Source: Lanius collurio (taxonomy: Eukaryota; Chordata; Aves; Passeriformes; Laniidae). From it: 64,000 nucleotides of DNA. The notes beneath the pieces were generated by a model. That model did no database searches. It had not been told where the DNA came from and was given only the letters and a program-made list of their open reading frames with translations. The DNA lies in NCBI GenBank assembly GCA_020086605.1, contig JACBWW010000039.1, positions 5,215,286 to 5,279,285 of the forward strand, read 5' to 3'. A program made the position numbers and the translations under genes. Shown piece after piece: positions 39,401-52,009 of the stretch; positions within the stretch are counted from its first letter, which is position 1; every line of letters starts with the position of its first letter.

Positions 39401-40753
39401 GTTAAGGCTTTTATGCACCTTGTAGTGAAGGGAAGGGAACTGTTTAGTTTGAGTGTGGGGACTGAGGGAATGGACAAAACTAAATTCACCTAAAGTTGTG
39501 ACATTAAAGGCCTCAGGAAATCAGAGAATCAAAGTGCTGTAGAACTATGACTTCAGGAACTCTGATGGTCTTGATTTTCTTGCCCAGATATCTCAGTACA
39601 GCAGAGAGAGATTCTAAGGGTCTGAATGTTGTGGTGGCCAAAGGAAAAAGTTTGATTCTCAGTTTGTCTCTGCAGTTGTGTAATTCCACTGACTTCACCA
39701 GAATTTGCTACTGCTTAGCAGTCATTTCTGAGAGCAGTCACTTCCAGGTCTGAGCTGGAAATAGAGGATGAGTGGGAGTTGAAGGGACAAGGTGGAGGGT
39801 GTGACATGACCTGTGCTATGCAATGGTCTCATTTCCTGAGCCTCAAAAAGCCCCTGGTGCTCCATCTCCATGAAATGCTAAACTCAGTAATGTAACACAG
39901 ATAGAGCCAAGGACAGTTCTCTGCTGTCCCACACTTTGGGGAACAAAAGGAAACTCCAGCCCTTAAGTCTCAGTTTAATCTGAACCCAAAAAGGGGGGAA
40001 AAAGTTCTTTCTTAAAGATGATGCACCTCTCCAGCAGTTCACATTTTTCCTTTATTTTCCATTAGTGAATGTCTGCTCCACTGTGAGGCTTTTTTCTGAA
40101 CATTTGGAAATATTTTAATGCCCTTAAAATTGCAGATTTCTATTAACATGCCGTGCTTTCCTCTTGCTTTGGGATCCTCACACCTGTTTTGCCTTTGGCA
40201 CTAGGCACTGGATAATGAGGTTACCTAATGTGTTCACTGTTGGCTCCAAGCTCTTTAATAGTCCAGCAGGATGCCTTTCCTGAATTGTTTGGGCTTTTTT
40301 GGTGGGCACAGGGGAGAGATGCTGTGTGAGGAGTCCCTCCTTTTGGAGGCCTGTGTTTGGTGTTGTTTTCAGCTGAGGTTTTGATGCATAATGAGTTGAA
40401 GGAGAGCTGTGTCTCCTTGCAGTAGGACAGAGTGCTTGTCTTGGGTTTGATGTGAGATGCTCCAGGTCTCATCCTTTTTCCTACCAGTAGAAACCCAGGA
40501 GCTTGCAGACAGTGCAGCTCCTGCTGGAAGCTGTCCCAACTCAGTCTATGGCAGTGGAAGAAGCTGCAAAATGAGGTGTGACCTTCTAGGGGGAAGGAAG
40601 AACCTGAACTGCCTCATTTCTTCCCAGATTTAATGAATCAGTTAATAACCATTTAAAAAAATACTGTTTTATTGGGAGATTTCGTGCTACAGTTGTTGAT
40701 GAATTTGTGTATTTTATTTTATTATTCTAAGTTTTTAACACTCACTGCATTTA
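36421..40753. other. Unique non-coding sequence, no gene seen
   Basis: No gene is recognised. The longest frames, of 137 codons (minus, 38365-38778) and 136 codons (plus, 37077-37487), have no family resemblance. The sequence is AT-rich with short T runs, for example at 38051-38068. Confidence 0.55.
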
Positions 40754-40873
40754 TCAGAGAATCAAAGAATGGCTTGGGTTGGAAGGGACCTGAAAGCTCA
40801 TCTCATTCCACCCCCTTGGGACATTTTCATTATCCCAGGTTACTCCAAGCCCCAGCCTGGCCTTGAACACTTT
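40754..40873 (-). mobile_element. CR1 LINE 3' tail fragment
   Basis: Reverse complement of the CR1 3' end: AGAGAATCAAAGAATGG, then GGGTTGGAAGGGACCTGAAAG, a run of CCACCCCCTTGGGACA, and CCAGCCTGGCCTTGAACAC. Only about 120 bp of the 3' untranslated region is present, so it is a severely 5'-truncated, non-coding insertion, the usual outcome of CR1 retrotransposition. A small internal deletion or divergence is visible where the consensus has the GGGCAGGGACACCTTCC block. It cannot move itself. Confidence 0.92.
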
Positions 40874-41178
40874 ATATCAAAGGTCTCATGAAGGATTAAT
40901 TTTTAGACTTATGAGCATAGCATCTTAACTTCCTGAATTTCATTCCACACTTAAAAGCATAACTGGAAGCAGAACCAGGCTTTATCTGTATTTCACAATA
41001 GGATCATACTCCTGCTTTACAAAGAAGGCAATTATTTTTTTAAAGGTTCTGCAAGTTACATGGAAAAGCTTGAAAAGAAATCAAGTCTGTGTAAGGTTTA
41101 GCAATTGTTGTTCAAATGTTCCAAATTTCCCTTGCCCAGTGCAACATTCAGACCCTGATTCTTCTAGGCAAGATTTGA

Positions 41179-41220
41179 GTGGCACCCTATAGCAAAATTT
41201 GGTGGCACCCTATAGCAAAA
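41179..41220. repeat. Two-copy duplication, 23-bp period
   Basis: The 19-bp string GTGGCACCCTATAGCAAAA occurs exactly at 41179-41197 and again at 41202-41220. The identity points to a recent local duplication. No function is visible. Confidence 0.9.
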
Positions 41221-43527
41221 CATTACTGTAGTTCCTAGAATTTGGTGAAAAATGTAGGGAAAATTAAATCCATATGCTACCTTTTGAGGCAGATCTGTAT
41301 CCCCCTCAGTTACCCTTAAGCTCCTGAATTTCATAAAGCATTTTTTCCCTTGTTAAAATTAATACCAGATTTAAGTTAGATAAGGTCACATGTTATTTAG
41401 TTCCCAGTGAAGATGTCAGAATTTAAATGATTTATACTGGAAATAGAATTACTGCTTGTTGTTGCAGAATGGTGAGATGAGGTGGTTGATTATATAGATA
41501 GATGTATAAATATATATATATATTTAGGGAGAGATAACCCTTTGATGCTATCAGTGCTTTACTCTGAATGGGCTCCCTCATTTTTGAGGCTTTACTATTT
41601 TTTTATAGTACTTTTTAATGTTATTGCTTTGCTGAGGGGAGAGTGGGACTCTCTAGAATGGATGAGTTTGATGGATGTTGTGATCTAAACTTCAGCAGGA
41701 TCCCTGCCCAGCCTGACCTGGAAAGACCATCTTTGGAGCTGGAAGAGAGTTCATGCAGAAGTTTCTTTTCTGATCTTATATTTAATTATGATCATAGGTG
41801 ATTCTGCCTTTAGGAGAGCAGAGTAGGATTGTGGATTCCTGCTCTTTTTATTCAAATTAGGATAAAATGCTTTATCAGATTATAATACCTTGGATATGGA
41901 TACTTTGTCTAGGTAAGAATTAACTTTGAGGTTGGCTTTTCTGGGGTTTTTTTTTTGGTTCTTTGGGTTTCTTTAACCTTTGCAGAGGATTCCCATGCAC
42001 ACAGAGGGGTAGCTCAGACCATGTTGCTGGATCTGGGAATCCTGGATGTGCTCCCTCTGCAGCCTGTGTGGAGTGAGCCCAGCACTCCTGGGAGGTGTCA
42101 GCTCTTCTCCACATGGGCTAAACCAAAAATGTCCTTGTCTAGGAAGTTTGAGGCATCCTGGAGCTGAGATCTTGCTGCACATGTGCAGTTCTGCCTTTGG
42201 GGCTGGCCAGAGAAACTCTCCTGACCCAAAAAGCAGAGTGGCAATATCGTCAGCTCTGGAGTCAGCCTCACTTTTATGTCTGACTCGCTGAATTTTGACA
42301 ACACATTTCAGTCTTCTGTGCTTTTTCCCCTTCCTATCTGCAGTCTGTTTTCACTGTGGGGTCTGGGGAGGTCTGTTCCTTAGTTCAGATGCAATCCCTG
42401 GAGCATGGAGGGAGGCAGGAGAGTCTCAGTCTCAGTTTGGCCCTCTGGGAAATTTTGTACTGTAAATAGAAATAGTAAAAACTATCAGGTGATGACACTT
42501 TTTGGGCTGAGGGTTTTTTTTGAACTGGAGACCTAAAGGTGAAATCATCTGTATCACATTACCCACCACTGGGCTGTCCAGACACTCTTAACTTTCCATG
42601 CACTGACAGATTCCTACTGGAGTAGCACACTCTGTCTTGTGGAAAGATTGCTGCTGTGCCCACAAACAAAGCTGTGTGCTGCTTTGGAAAACCACCTTGG
42701 GGCACTCCTCAGGAACTGCCACCAACCCAGAAGGATTTCTTAGGCATTTGCTATATTCAGAAGGATGAATTAATTCCTTAATTTCAATGTTATAGCTTTT
42801 GTTACTGTGTTTAGTTCCTGATAAACTGTGATGTGGAATAGTGTTTTTCAGAGATTCATGCATAATTAATTGAGAGCTCAAAAACTGACAGTCACACATA
42901 GGTGAGAACTGTTCAGAGCCACCCTAACACACAGCTGGGAGAATAGTCTGGGTTGGTTTTCACTGTGGCATCTTTTCTATTTTCTTACTGTGTGTTCTCA
43001 CATTTCCTTCATTCCCTCCATCATCCACTTTGCTTCTTGTTGTATTTTTATCTTCCTGTCCTTTTCTGGCAAAAAACCCCAACATCTGCATTTCCACCAC
43101 ACCTTTATTCTGCTCAATAAGTGTAAATCAGTCAGGTTCTTTGTCTGCACAAAGCCACAAAGGCTTGGGAGTGCAGGTTTGCTTATGCAGAGAGCAGCCA
43201 ATGAGCTCTTCCATTCAGCTTCTGAAACATTTTACTTCCTATTCAGCTAAGAGTTCAAATGACACTTCCTGTGATGATTTTTGAGTGGTTTTGTTCCACT
43301 GAAGAGAATAACCAAATGAAAAGCTTGGGTAATATTTTTAGGGTTTTTTTTCTCATGCATAGACTAAACATTTTATCATTAGATATCTTTCAGATAATTG
43401 TCCTCTAAGGTAAAGCCTAGACTTGGCTTTTGGTTAGATAGAAAGGTGGTGCAAAGAAAAAAATTTGATGGTGATCCCCCAGTTTGTGTCCCCAGACTGA
43501 GCCATCTTTTCACAGAGCCATTGCTCC

Positions 43528-43930
43528 CGAGCAAGTGGAATTTTGATTGAAAAAGTCTGACCCACCGAGCGCTCTGAGTTCACTCCACCTGTGCAGGGGC
43601 AGGAGCAGCCAAGTTCTTTTTCCCGTAATTTCTAAATAACTGCAGAACACATAAATTCCTAGCCCTGACCTCTCTGAGCATTCCCCACGATTTTGGCACG
43701 GGAACAGAGCTGCCTGGAGCCCAGCCGGGTGCTGCAGCGCGGCACATCCCGGCCAGGGGAGCGCCTCGAAGGTTCTGTGCACTTGCACGGTTATATCCAT
43801 TTCTTCAGGGCCCATAAAGCAGGAGCTGGAGAGGTTTAATGCACAGCTCCCCTTTTTCCCGTAAGCATTTGCAGCCCCTGGGTCTCAGCTGGTTATTGGT
43901 GTCTCTGAACACGGGGAGTTGGACTGCGCC
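43528..43930. promoter_or_regulatory. CpG-rich patch, possible promoter or enhancer
   Basis: About 13 CpG dinucleotides occur between 43528 and 43790 and three more by 43930, in a window where CpG is otherwise rare. On the minus strand an ATATAA-containing GGATATAACC lies at about 43791-43800, roughly where a TATA element would sit for a transcript reading leftward through the patch. A 101-codon minus-strand frame (43510-43815) spans it but resembles no known protein. CpG retention can mean an unmethylated regulatory island, a first exon, or recent insertion. None can be proven from sequence alone. Confidence 0.3.
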
Positions 43931-44127
43931 TTGTTAAGCTTGGCCTCTCCTCTGGGCTCTGGCACTGCTGGGAGGCTTGGGCAGAGCCATGGGGAGCCTC
44001 ATCCCTGCATCAGCCCCTCAGCAATTGAGAGAGATTTCTTAGTTCATAAAACCTGGAGAGGAAGGTGGTGGAACCTGCCTGCTCCCTGAGTGGGAATTGA
44101 GTTCTTTCAGTGCAATGGAATTATACC

Positions 44128-44128
44128 N
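44128..44128. other. Ambiguous base (N)
   Basis: A single N within ATACCNCATT. It marks an unresolved base and could hide a one-base assembly error. A 88-codon frame crossing it should not be trusted. Confidence 0.98.
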
Positions 44129-45300
44129 CATTTCTGGATGTGTAACATCCTCCTGCCAGAAGGCTCAGTGTCCTCTGCATGGTGGTGTTCTCTCCTTGGT
44201 CTTGGGAGCAAAAAAACAGGAGTAATATTTCTGAAGCGTGTCGTTCTTCTCCATGCCAAAGCAACAGTTGCCTGTGTTTATCTAAAGTTTATTTCACTGC
44301 CTTGTAAAATACTTGTTTTAAGCAGCAATGGGCTTTCAACACCACAGATCAGCTGAACTTTGCTGCAGATTCTGGTCAAAATTTGGCCTGCTCTGTGTTT
44401 TCTATTTGGTCTAAAGAACAAGAGCTCAGACTTGCAGAGAAACGTTAAACTTGTGTGTATGTGCACATGTGTTTTCTTGCTAGAGTACTAATGATTAAAA
44501 AGAGCATTTCTGACAGCAGGAAAGTTTTGTGTTACAGGATCTTTTTGTGCAGCAGTCTCCTTCACCTGATCTGTGCTAATTCACTCCAACCTGAAGTACT
44601 GCAAGCACTGACAATCTTTGGAAACATTTCGGAGCCCCTTATCCTCTATTTTGCTGTAGGCTTTTAACTCAGGCTGTTTTCTTTCTGCTTGCAGGCCTTC
44701 TGTCTCGTGTCTTAATCATCTTCTGTTCCCTTAGGCCGGGGGCTGAGTCCAAACCTCAGCCTGAGCTCTTGGACAGGTGTTCTGCCTGGAGCTTCACATG
44801 GCACAGGAGTGAAAAGCTGTGTGCTCTTAAAAGTGGCCGTGGCCTTAACACTGTGGTTGAGTCCCAAACTAAAGTATCAGATATTTCCACCTAATTTTGG
44901 GTTTCCAAGACTCTTACAGCATTCTCAGTTTTGTAGCTGCTGTGGGCACAGGTTTTTTCCTCTTACACAGTGCTTCAGCAAAATGCTTCCCCAGAAAAGG
45001 GAGCTGAGAGCACTGGAGCAAACGTTTTTCAAGACTTTCATCATTGCATGGAAATGCAGCTTTCCAGTGATGAGCTGAGACCTGATGGCAGAGGTTAAAA
45101 CAAAGCAGTGTTTTTTTAAAAATAGCTTTCCATTGATCTAGGATTGTGCCTTTTTAATTCCATCAGTAATTTCTTGGGGGTTGCCAGGCTCTGTGCAGTA
45201 GGTGGTCTTATCTTTTTAGGACAGGTTAGCACTTCAGCACAGCAAGATATGTGATTTTAGTTGGATATCAACTTCTTCCACAGTGCTCACAGATGTGGAG

Positions 45301-45314
45301 GTTGCCATGGCACC
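45301..45314 (+). promoter_or_regulatory. Candidate RFX X-box
   Basis: GTTGCCATGGCACC matches 13 of 14 positions of the symmetric X-box GTTGCCATGGCAAC. RFX factors bind such sites near cilia and other genes. No promoter is visible here, so function is unproven. Confidence 0.3.
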
Positions 45315-48213
45315 ATCCTGGTGTTTGGCTATGCTTAAAGCAGAGATCTCACCAACAGAAGTCCCTCAAAATGCAGTTCAGTTCCAGAATCAGTGGGACA
45401 ACAGCCCTCTGTCTCTGACTTATCTTGTGTCTTAAAAATCATACATAATTTTCTTATTATTAATAAAGTTCTGGAAGTGACTGAGTAACATTTTGTGAAC
45501 CTAATAAATCTTTTTGCTTTCTACTGCTTTTGGTAGCAAAGGCCTTCTCTCTGTTGGCTTTAAAGAGAAATTATTCTCAACAGTGACTCAAAAATACGTT
45601 TTCCAAAGCTTGGAAGGACTGTAAGTAGACAGGAACATCCCCCTTTGCTTGTGCTGCCTATTCTAGCCCTCTCACTTCTGTAAGGGTATATTGTAAGATC
45701 CCTTTTTACATATCTTCTGCCTGTAAAAACCTTTTACAGTAAAAGAGGAGATTATGTTCTGGTAAATATACCTGCTACTTCCAAATAACAAAGTCATTAA
45801 AAAGCCAATAGGCCTTTTATGTAACTCCAGTCTAATTTGCTTCTCCTGTTCCCCCTCTCTTCTGTTCAAGCCAACACCCCTCTCCACCAAAGCAGGGTGT
45901 GTGTGGTAGCTCGGGGTCCCAGACACCAAGCTCCACAATGTTTTTTTCCAGCAGCCTTGCATTTGCCTGGCTGGCTTCTCAGCTGGCCTCAGCTCAGGCA
46001 TTTTGGCTGGCTCCACTGCTGGCTGCTCTCTTAACTCCCAAAGGCTCTGATAATGGGGTCAACTCACTCCTTGAGATACCATTTGCCTTTTTAACAGAGC
46101 TCAGATGGAAAAGAGTTTGCACCATTGCACCAGTGAGCTGTGGTTAATACTGGGAATCACACAGGAGAGGGGGAGAACAAAGAAATCATCTGAGCTCCTG
46201 GAAGCTGGGGTGAATGTCACCATCATTAGCCTCATTTCTAGACAGTCCTGCTTGCCCCAGTGGGGTGTCCTGGGTTTCCCTTGGCAGGGTGACAGAGCAC
46301 TGGGTCTGAACCCTGCCCTCAGCCTTCTCACTCCTGGACAAAGATCAGTATCAGCAGGAAGGGTTGTAAAAGGCTGGTGGCAGCTGTGGCTTTGCTGGGT
46401 TACTGGCACCACCACAGTGTGGTAGAGACCAGGAACCTGCTTCTGCTGTGATGAGACTGTGAAAAATAAATCTTCACAGCCTCTCTCTCCAAAGGAGATG
46501 GTGCAACATCCAGGTTGTGTCAGCTTTTCTTTCTGCACGGGGTACACTGTGTGTATGAGGTATGTAACTGTACTGCTTTGCATCAGGTTTTATTTAAAGG
46601 AAATGTCTGTTTCTAGGGCTGGGCAGAGGGACTGAAGGGTTAAATGACAGCATTTCACAGCACATCAAAACTGAGATCTCTCGTGGGGTTCACATCTGTG
46701 TGTTGTGCAGAATGACAAATTGACAGAACTTGGGTGGAGGAGAATCTAGAGCTGAAAAACTCCGGGGCTGAAATGGTGAGGAATTTCTGATTCTGGCCCT
46801 TACTGAAGGTTCTGCTTTGAAATTTCCCCCATTCAGGTGCCATTCCATGTTTCTTTACAGTTGGCACTGCCTTGTCCAACTTCTAATGGGGTTTTTGTAA
46901 AAGCATCTGAGGCTTGCATCCATCCCAGAGATATTTTACTGCTCAACATCAACTTTGAAAGCAAATTGTGGCATAAATAAATCCAGTTGTTGGCTCAAAC
47001 AGGACTTCAGGTTATTGAAAGAGTGGGGAAAGAACCCAGAACTCTGGATTGCTTCTGCACTCCTTGTTTAGGTCTCCCTTATCAATATTGCCATGATTTA
47101 AATCAGGAGTTGCCAAGCTGAGCAATGATGTAAATGGATGAAATGAATTTGCATTGTTTGGTGCACCCAGGGAGCTGATGGTTCAGTGGACAAGCCCTGC
47201 AAAGTGAGAGGATGTGGTAGGGAGAAGTCAATCCCAACTGTTGCTCTTTCTGGTACAGAGGAGGGTCGGAAAATCTGCAGCCCCATGAATGAAAGCCTCC
47301 CTGGCACCCTCCCCAGGCTGGGGTGGGGGTGGAACAAAAGGAAACTCCACATTTTATAGATTCACAGAGCCACTACAAAGGCAGAAAAATATTTTGACTG
47401 TGACTAAGTAAGGTCTCTGCACGTCTCAAATGATCTCCCAGGAATAAGAAGCTATGCTGAGAAATCTGGGAACAACCCTGAGAAGGTCATTGGTTCTTTT
47501 TCAGGCTAACAATTTCCAAACTATTGCGTTAACCTTTTTACCTTTATCTAAAGGTCAGCAGAGGTAACATATTTGTGAAGATCTCCTATGAAAACACTTC
47601 TTTTTTAATGGCTCATTTTCCCCTTCTTAGCAAGGAATACTGGTTGGAAACATCAAGTCATATGTTGGATAAAACCCCACTTCGTATTCTCATCTCTCTG
47701 ATCTTATTCCTTTCAATTTTTAAAGCTATTCTGGTTAAGGTTCTACACTGTATAAAATCATAACTCATTAAGATTAAAAAGAGCAGGCTTTAAGCATACA
47801 GATTAATCTATTTTTTTAGTATTAAACTTACATCTAGCAAAGAACTACAACAGAATTGTTTGGAGAATGAAATTTGCCTGACCCTTTGAGACTCTTTTCA
47901 GCCACTAAATTGTAAAGAAATCTGCTACATATCTGCTTTGGAAACTTTTCTATGTGGTCCAGCTCTGGAAAAATGCTGTTGGTTCTGGATGGCTTTGCTT
48001 TTGCATTTATTTTTTGGTTTTTTTAGTATGAGTGTTGTTGACTGGAGACCCATAAATGGAGACTTATCAGGCACTTGTAATTTATAGCAGGTGAACAATT
48101 GCTCACCACAAGCGTGTTTAAAAGAATAAACAAGAACATGACTTAAATATCACTTATTCAAGATACCCTTTACGTGCTCAGCCAAGATCATCTTTTCTTG
48201 CCTTGTTTTTCCA

Positions 48214-48229
48214 TTTTTTTTTTTTTTTT
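48214..48229. repeat. Poly(T) tract, 16 T
   Basis: A run of 16 T following CCA. Simple homopolymer with no recognised element attached. Confidence 0.9.
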
Positions 48230-48861
48230 CCTTAACTATGGTGTTGTGCTGGGCAAGGGAGAGTGGAGTTCCTGAGCATTACACCCTCTGCTGCCTTTTC
48301 CTGCCAAGGAGCAGCCCCTCCCTATCCAGGGCTGCAGCAGCTTCATCCATCTAAGACAGATACGACGTTGCCTGGTGCTTAAAGCACAGGCTCATTGTTT
48401 GTATTTTTTTTCCTTATTGGTCTTTGATATTGTTTAACAACTATCTCAGTTTTCCCATGGAAAGTATTTCCATCTTCTGTGGCGTAATAGAGTTTAAGTG
48501 ACTCACAGAAGTGAGAAGAAAGAGATAAAAGCAAAACTTTTGTAAAGGTAGAAAAACTCTCCATAGATTTCTTTATGTATCCTTCTTCCTTTGAGAAGTG
48601 CTGCTCTATTTTTATTTACTGATATCAATAAGGGGAAAAGTTTCACTGATTCTTTACCTAAAGTGCACCATAGAAGGGGCTGTGGGGGAGGATAAAGCAC
48701 TGAGGTCCTGCAGGAGATCCACCTGATATGTGGCAGTCCCAGGAAATGTGGAGCCCTGAGACCAGAAATCTTGAACAAAGCCAAACACCAGCCCCAGCAA
48801 GCGTGCTTGGGGTCAGGGTAGGCAAGACTGGTTGGGTCTTCTGCAGAGTCTTGTTTCTATC

Positions 48862-49345
48862 CCAGAATCATAAAATATCCTGGGTCAGAAGGGACCCATT
48901 AGGATCCCCAGTCCACCTCCTGGCCCTGCACAGACACCCCAACAATCCCAGCCTGTGCCCAAGGGCGTCCAAACACTCCTGGAGCTCTGGCAGCCTCGGA
49001 GCTGTGCCCATTTCCTGGGGAGCCTGGGCAGTGCCCAGCACCCTCTGGGTGAGGAACTTTCCCCTGATAGCCACCCTAACCCTCTCCTTCCCTCTGATTC
49101 CTTGAGTCCTGACACTGGCCATGAGTGAAGAGATCAGTACCTGCCCCTCTGCTTCCCCTCAGGAGGATGCTGAAGAGAGCACTGAGGTCTCCCCTCAGTC
49201 TCCTCTTTCCAAGCTGAACAAACCCAGTGCCTTCAGCTGTTCCCCATAAGGTCCCTCCAGACCCTTCCTCATCCTCGTGGCCTCCTTTGGACACTCTCTT
49301 GTGGTTTCATGTCTCTTTTATTGTGCTGTGCCATGGCAAGGACTC
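48862..49345 (-). mobile_element. CR1 LINE fragment, ORF2 C-terminus plus 3' UTR
   Basis: The longest mobile-element copy here. On the plus strand it starts with the reversed CR1 terminus (AGAATCATAAAATATCCTGG, then AGAAGGGACCCATTAGGATC), continues through the CTCCTGGCCCTGCACAGACA block, and ends near a GGACACTCTCTTGTGGTTTCATG block. Minus-strand translation keeps the CR1 signature KRRLRGDL at 49184-49207 and further down a KFLTQRVLG-like stretch in another frame. At least one frameshift therefore separates the coding parts. The reverse-transcriptase core and 5' end are absent. It is a dead 5'-truncated copy of the CR1 subtype common in birds. Confidence 0.93.
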
Positions 49346-50108
49346 TGTTCGTTGTGCTTTGCTGTCCTACAGCTCTGAGCACAAGGGCTGCTGCAGTAAC
49401 TGTCCAGCACTGGCAATAAAATGGGAAGCTGTTGGTTTTTCTGGCTTGCCAGAGGGTGCTGCTCATCTGCCCTGGCTGTTGGGGTGTCTGCTGCACCTCT
49501 GTTCTCTGAGCTTGTGGAGGAAAACATCCACCAAAACTCTTCCCTAGCCAATGGATCAGTGTGTGAGCTAAACAGGAGCCCAAAGCCAACCTTCAGTTAA
49601 AGGTGAGGGTAAACACAAGATCTTTTTAAGGAGAAAAGATAATCCCAACTGCCAGAGGTCACCCTATGGATTCTGGTTTGACTTTGAAATCCATCCTGCT
49701 GTTTTTTGCTCAGCAGGGCTCAGGGAGACACACTGAGGCAGTTTCTGGGGGGTGCCCATGTCTGGCTGCCGAGGGCAGGGGGCACTCACAGCACCTCAAG
49801 AGGCACCTCAGCACGGAGCTTTCATCACTTGGCCCTCACCAGCACCAAGGGAGTGGCTTTTTGTGTTCAGGCTGGGGGATGTTCTCTGCACATGCCCTGG
49901 CAGGCAAGGCAGGATGTTTGCTGTCCACTCTTAGTTAATATCTGGCAGCATCAAGTGGAAAATATTGATAACATTAAAGGCTGTGAAATTACAATGTTTT
50001 AATAGGCCCTAACCTTGTTCTGCGTGACACCCTTTTAATGCTCTGATTTCTAACAGCCAAGGCCAATTTTCCCTTATTATGTTTTGTAAATTACTCCAGC
50101 TGTGGCAC

Positions 50109-50150
50109 TTTATTTATTTATTTGTTTGTTAGTTTAATTATTTATTTATT
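50109..50150. repeat. TTTA/ATTT low-complexity repeat
   Basis: Interrupted TTTA units, including two TTATTTATT-type nonamers. If transcribed on the plus strand these would match AU-rich element nonamers, but no transcript is evident. Confidence 0.8.
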
Positions 50151-52009
50151 GCCCTCCATTGCTAACAGGTACTTAGACTATAAATCACTTCTAGATCCCA
50201 AAAAATCCTGATTTAATTTACCTTGTGGTCAACACAGCAACTGTAGTACTTGGCATGAATAAAGTTAAAGAAGGAATTCCATTGCCTGAAGTGTTCCTTC
50301 AAGAATTGGGAAAATCTTTTTAATAACAGCAATGTGTAATTGCCAACCAGTAACCTGTAAAACCAAAGAGTGGAGGTTGAGAGAAGAAAACTACAGGGAA
50401 GATGGGCTGGGATGGAAGAGCAGATCTGAGGAGGGAGAAGGGGAGAAGAGACCAAGTGAAACAAAACAACAGAAGGGAAGTGGGAGCTCTTGTGCTTAAT
50501 CAGATGAGAGTTCTAATTAGTGCATTACTTTTATGATGGTAGGGAAAGGGTGATAACAGATGTTCCAGCAGGTCTTCCTCAAGGAGTACAGAAAATTAGG
50601 AGAGAAAAAGGGAGCAAAAATATCTGGGAAGTTTTTGAATATGCCATGGGCTTTTTTCCTCTCAGGCTGGATTTTACTCAGAAAAGCGATTTCCTCTCCT
50701 CTCTTTTCTGTCTGCTTACCAGAACTTCAGGGTATTCAGTTACCAATGGGAGAAGAAAAAATTGCAGTACCTTTCATAAAATTTTATAGAATTGCAGTTT
50801 GGTGTTTTCTTCTAAGCTAATTCACAGCTCAGCAGTCTAGTCTGTCTTCAAATATTCTGTAGCTGATTTCCCATAAGGAAACCTGCAAATTGTATAACAG
50901 GGACTTGATTCCCAGAAATTAATATTATGATCTCTTGTGCATAAACAGTCCTTAATATTACACTTGTGGTTGAAGTGGCCTGTTTTAGAAGGACTTTGGT
51001 CTAGACTGAGGAACCCTGTGTGACTGAGACCTTGACACATTCATTGGTAACCTGTCTGTGAAAAATTTCCGTCTCATTTCTAGTTTGAATGTAGGGACTT
51101 GAGCACTTGCTCTTGTTATACCTTTGCTAAGTTCAGGATGACTTTTTCTTTCCTTATAAAGTAATTCTTAAAGACTCTGTTCAAAATAGTTACTTTTTAA
51201 AATTTAATTGACAAACTGAATAGATCAGGATCTTTCAGGTCCTTTATTGGGTATAATTCCCTGAAGTTTTTCCTCTTTGTTCAAACTCCTTTCAAGGATG
51301 GATGCACATTCTAGTCCTTGTATTACAGCAGAACCAAATGTTCTTCTCTTAAGAGCAAATGGCTTCAAGAGGTAAAGCAGCAATAAATAAGTTATAGTTC
51401 TGGGTCTGGAGAAACTGAAATTTCCCCATAATGGTGTGAAAGTGAGGAATGTTTGAAGCTGTTTCTGTGAGTGGCAGGGTTATGTTGATGGTTTATTCCA
51501 AGGCATGGCTGAGTCCTCCCAGCAGCTGTTACCTGCTGTGGCCAGGCCCTGCTCTCAGCCCCAGGGAGCTCATCAGCCTTTTGGATCTCTGTGGAAAATT
51601 CAAGGGTCGTGTTCAGTCTAGACCAAAAGAAAACTGTGTCTGCAAACAGATTTAAGTACTGCTAGGGAAAGGACAGGGACCAATTATTTTGATTATGCAA
51701 CAAGGCCAGAGAAGGCTTAGGAAAAACCCTCTGGGAAGGGTCAGTGCAGAGACGTTCCAGGGCAGTTCCAGGGCAGGTTCTCACCGGCCCCAGCAGGTGA
51801 GAGATTCCAAGCTAAGTTTGACACACCCCTTTTGGGGGCAGTTTAGGGACAGTGAGCTCCCTTCTGCCCTGGAGGATGATGGATTGGGTTCACCCATCTG
51901 GGATTCCTTCCAAGCCTGATGATCCCGTGGGTTTCCCTCTGCCAGCACACCCTGCCAGGCACTGGGCTTCTCTAACAGCCTTCCAGAAATAAAAATCTAT
52001 TCATAAAAA

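Larger units (their letters stand above)
40874..48861. other. Non-coding sequence with one CpG-rich patch
   Basis: No gene is recognised. The notable parts are a 23-bp-period duplication at 41179-41220, a short TA run at about 41490-41524, the CpG-rich patch at 43528-43930, an X-box-like site at 45301-45314 and a T tract at 48214-48229. Opposed frames of 106 codons (plus) and 160 codons (minus) overlap at 46101-46583 and resemble nothing known. A single ambiguous base N sits at 44128. Confidence 0.5.

Noticed and set aside
39510..39560. AATCAGAGAATCAAAGTGC-type string considered as a fifth CR1 3' end
   Set aside because: The GGTTGGAAGGGACC block and the rest of the CR1 tail do not follow.
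46101..46583. 160-codon minus-strand frame
   Set aside because: It is overlapped by an opposite-strand frame of 106 codons and has no recognisable domain. Treated as chance.
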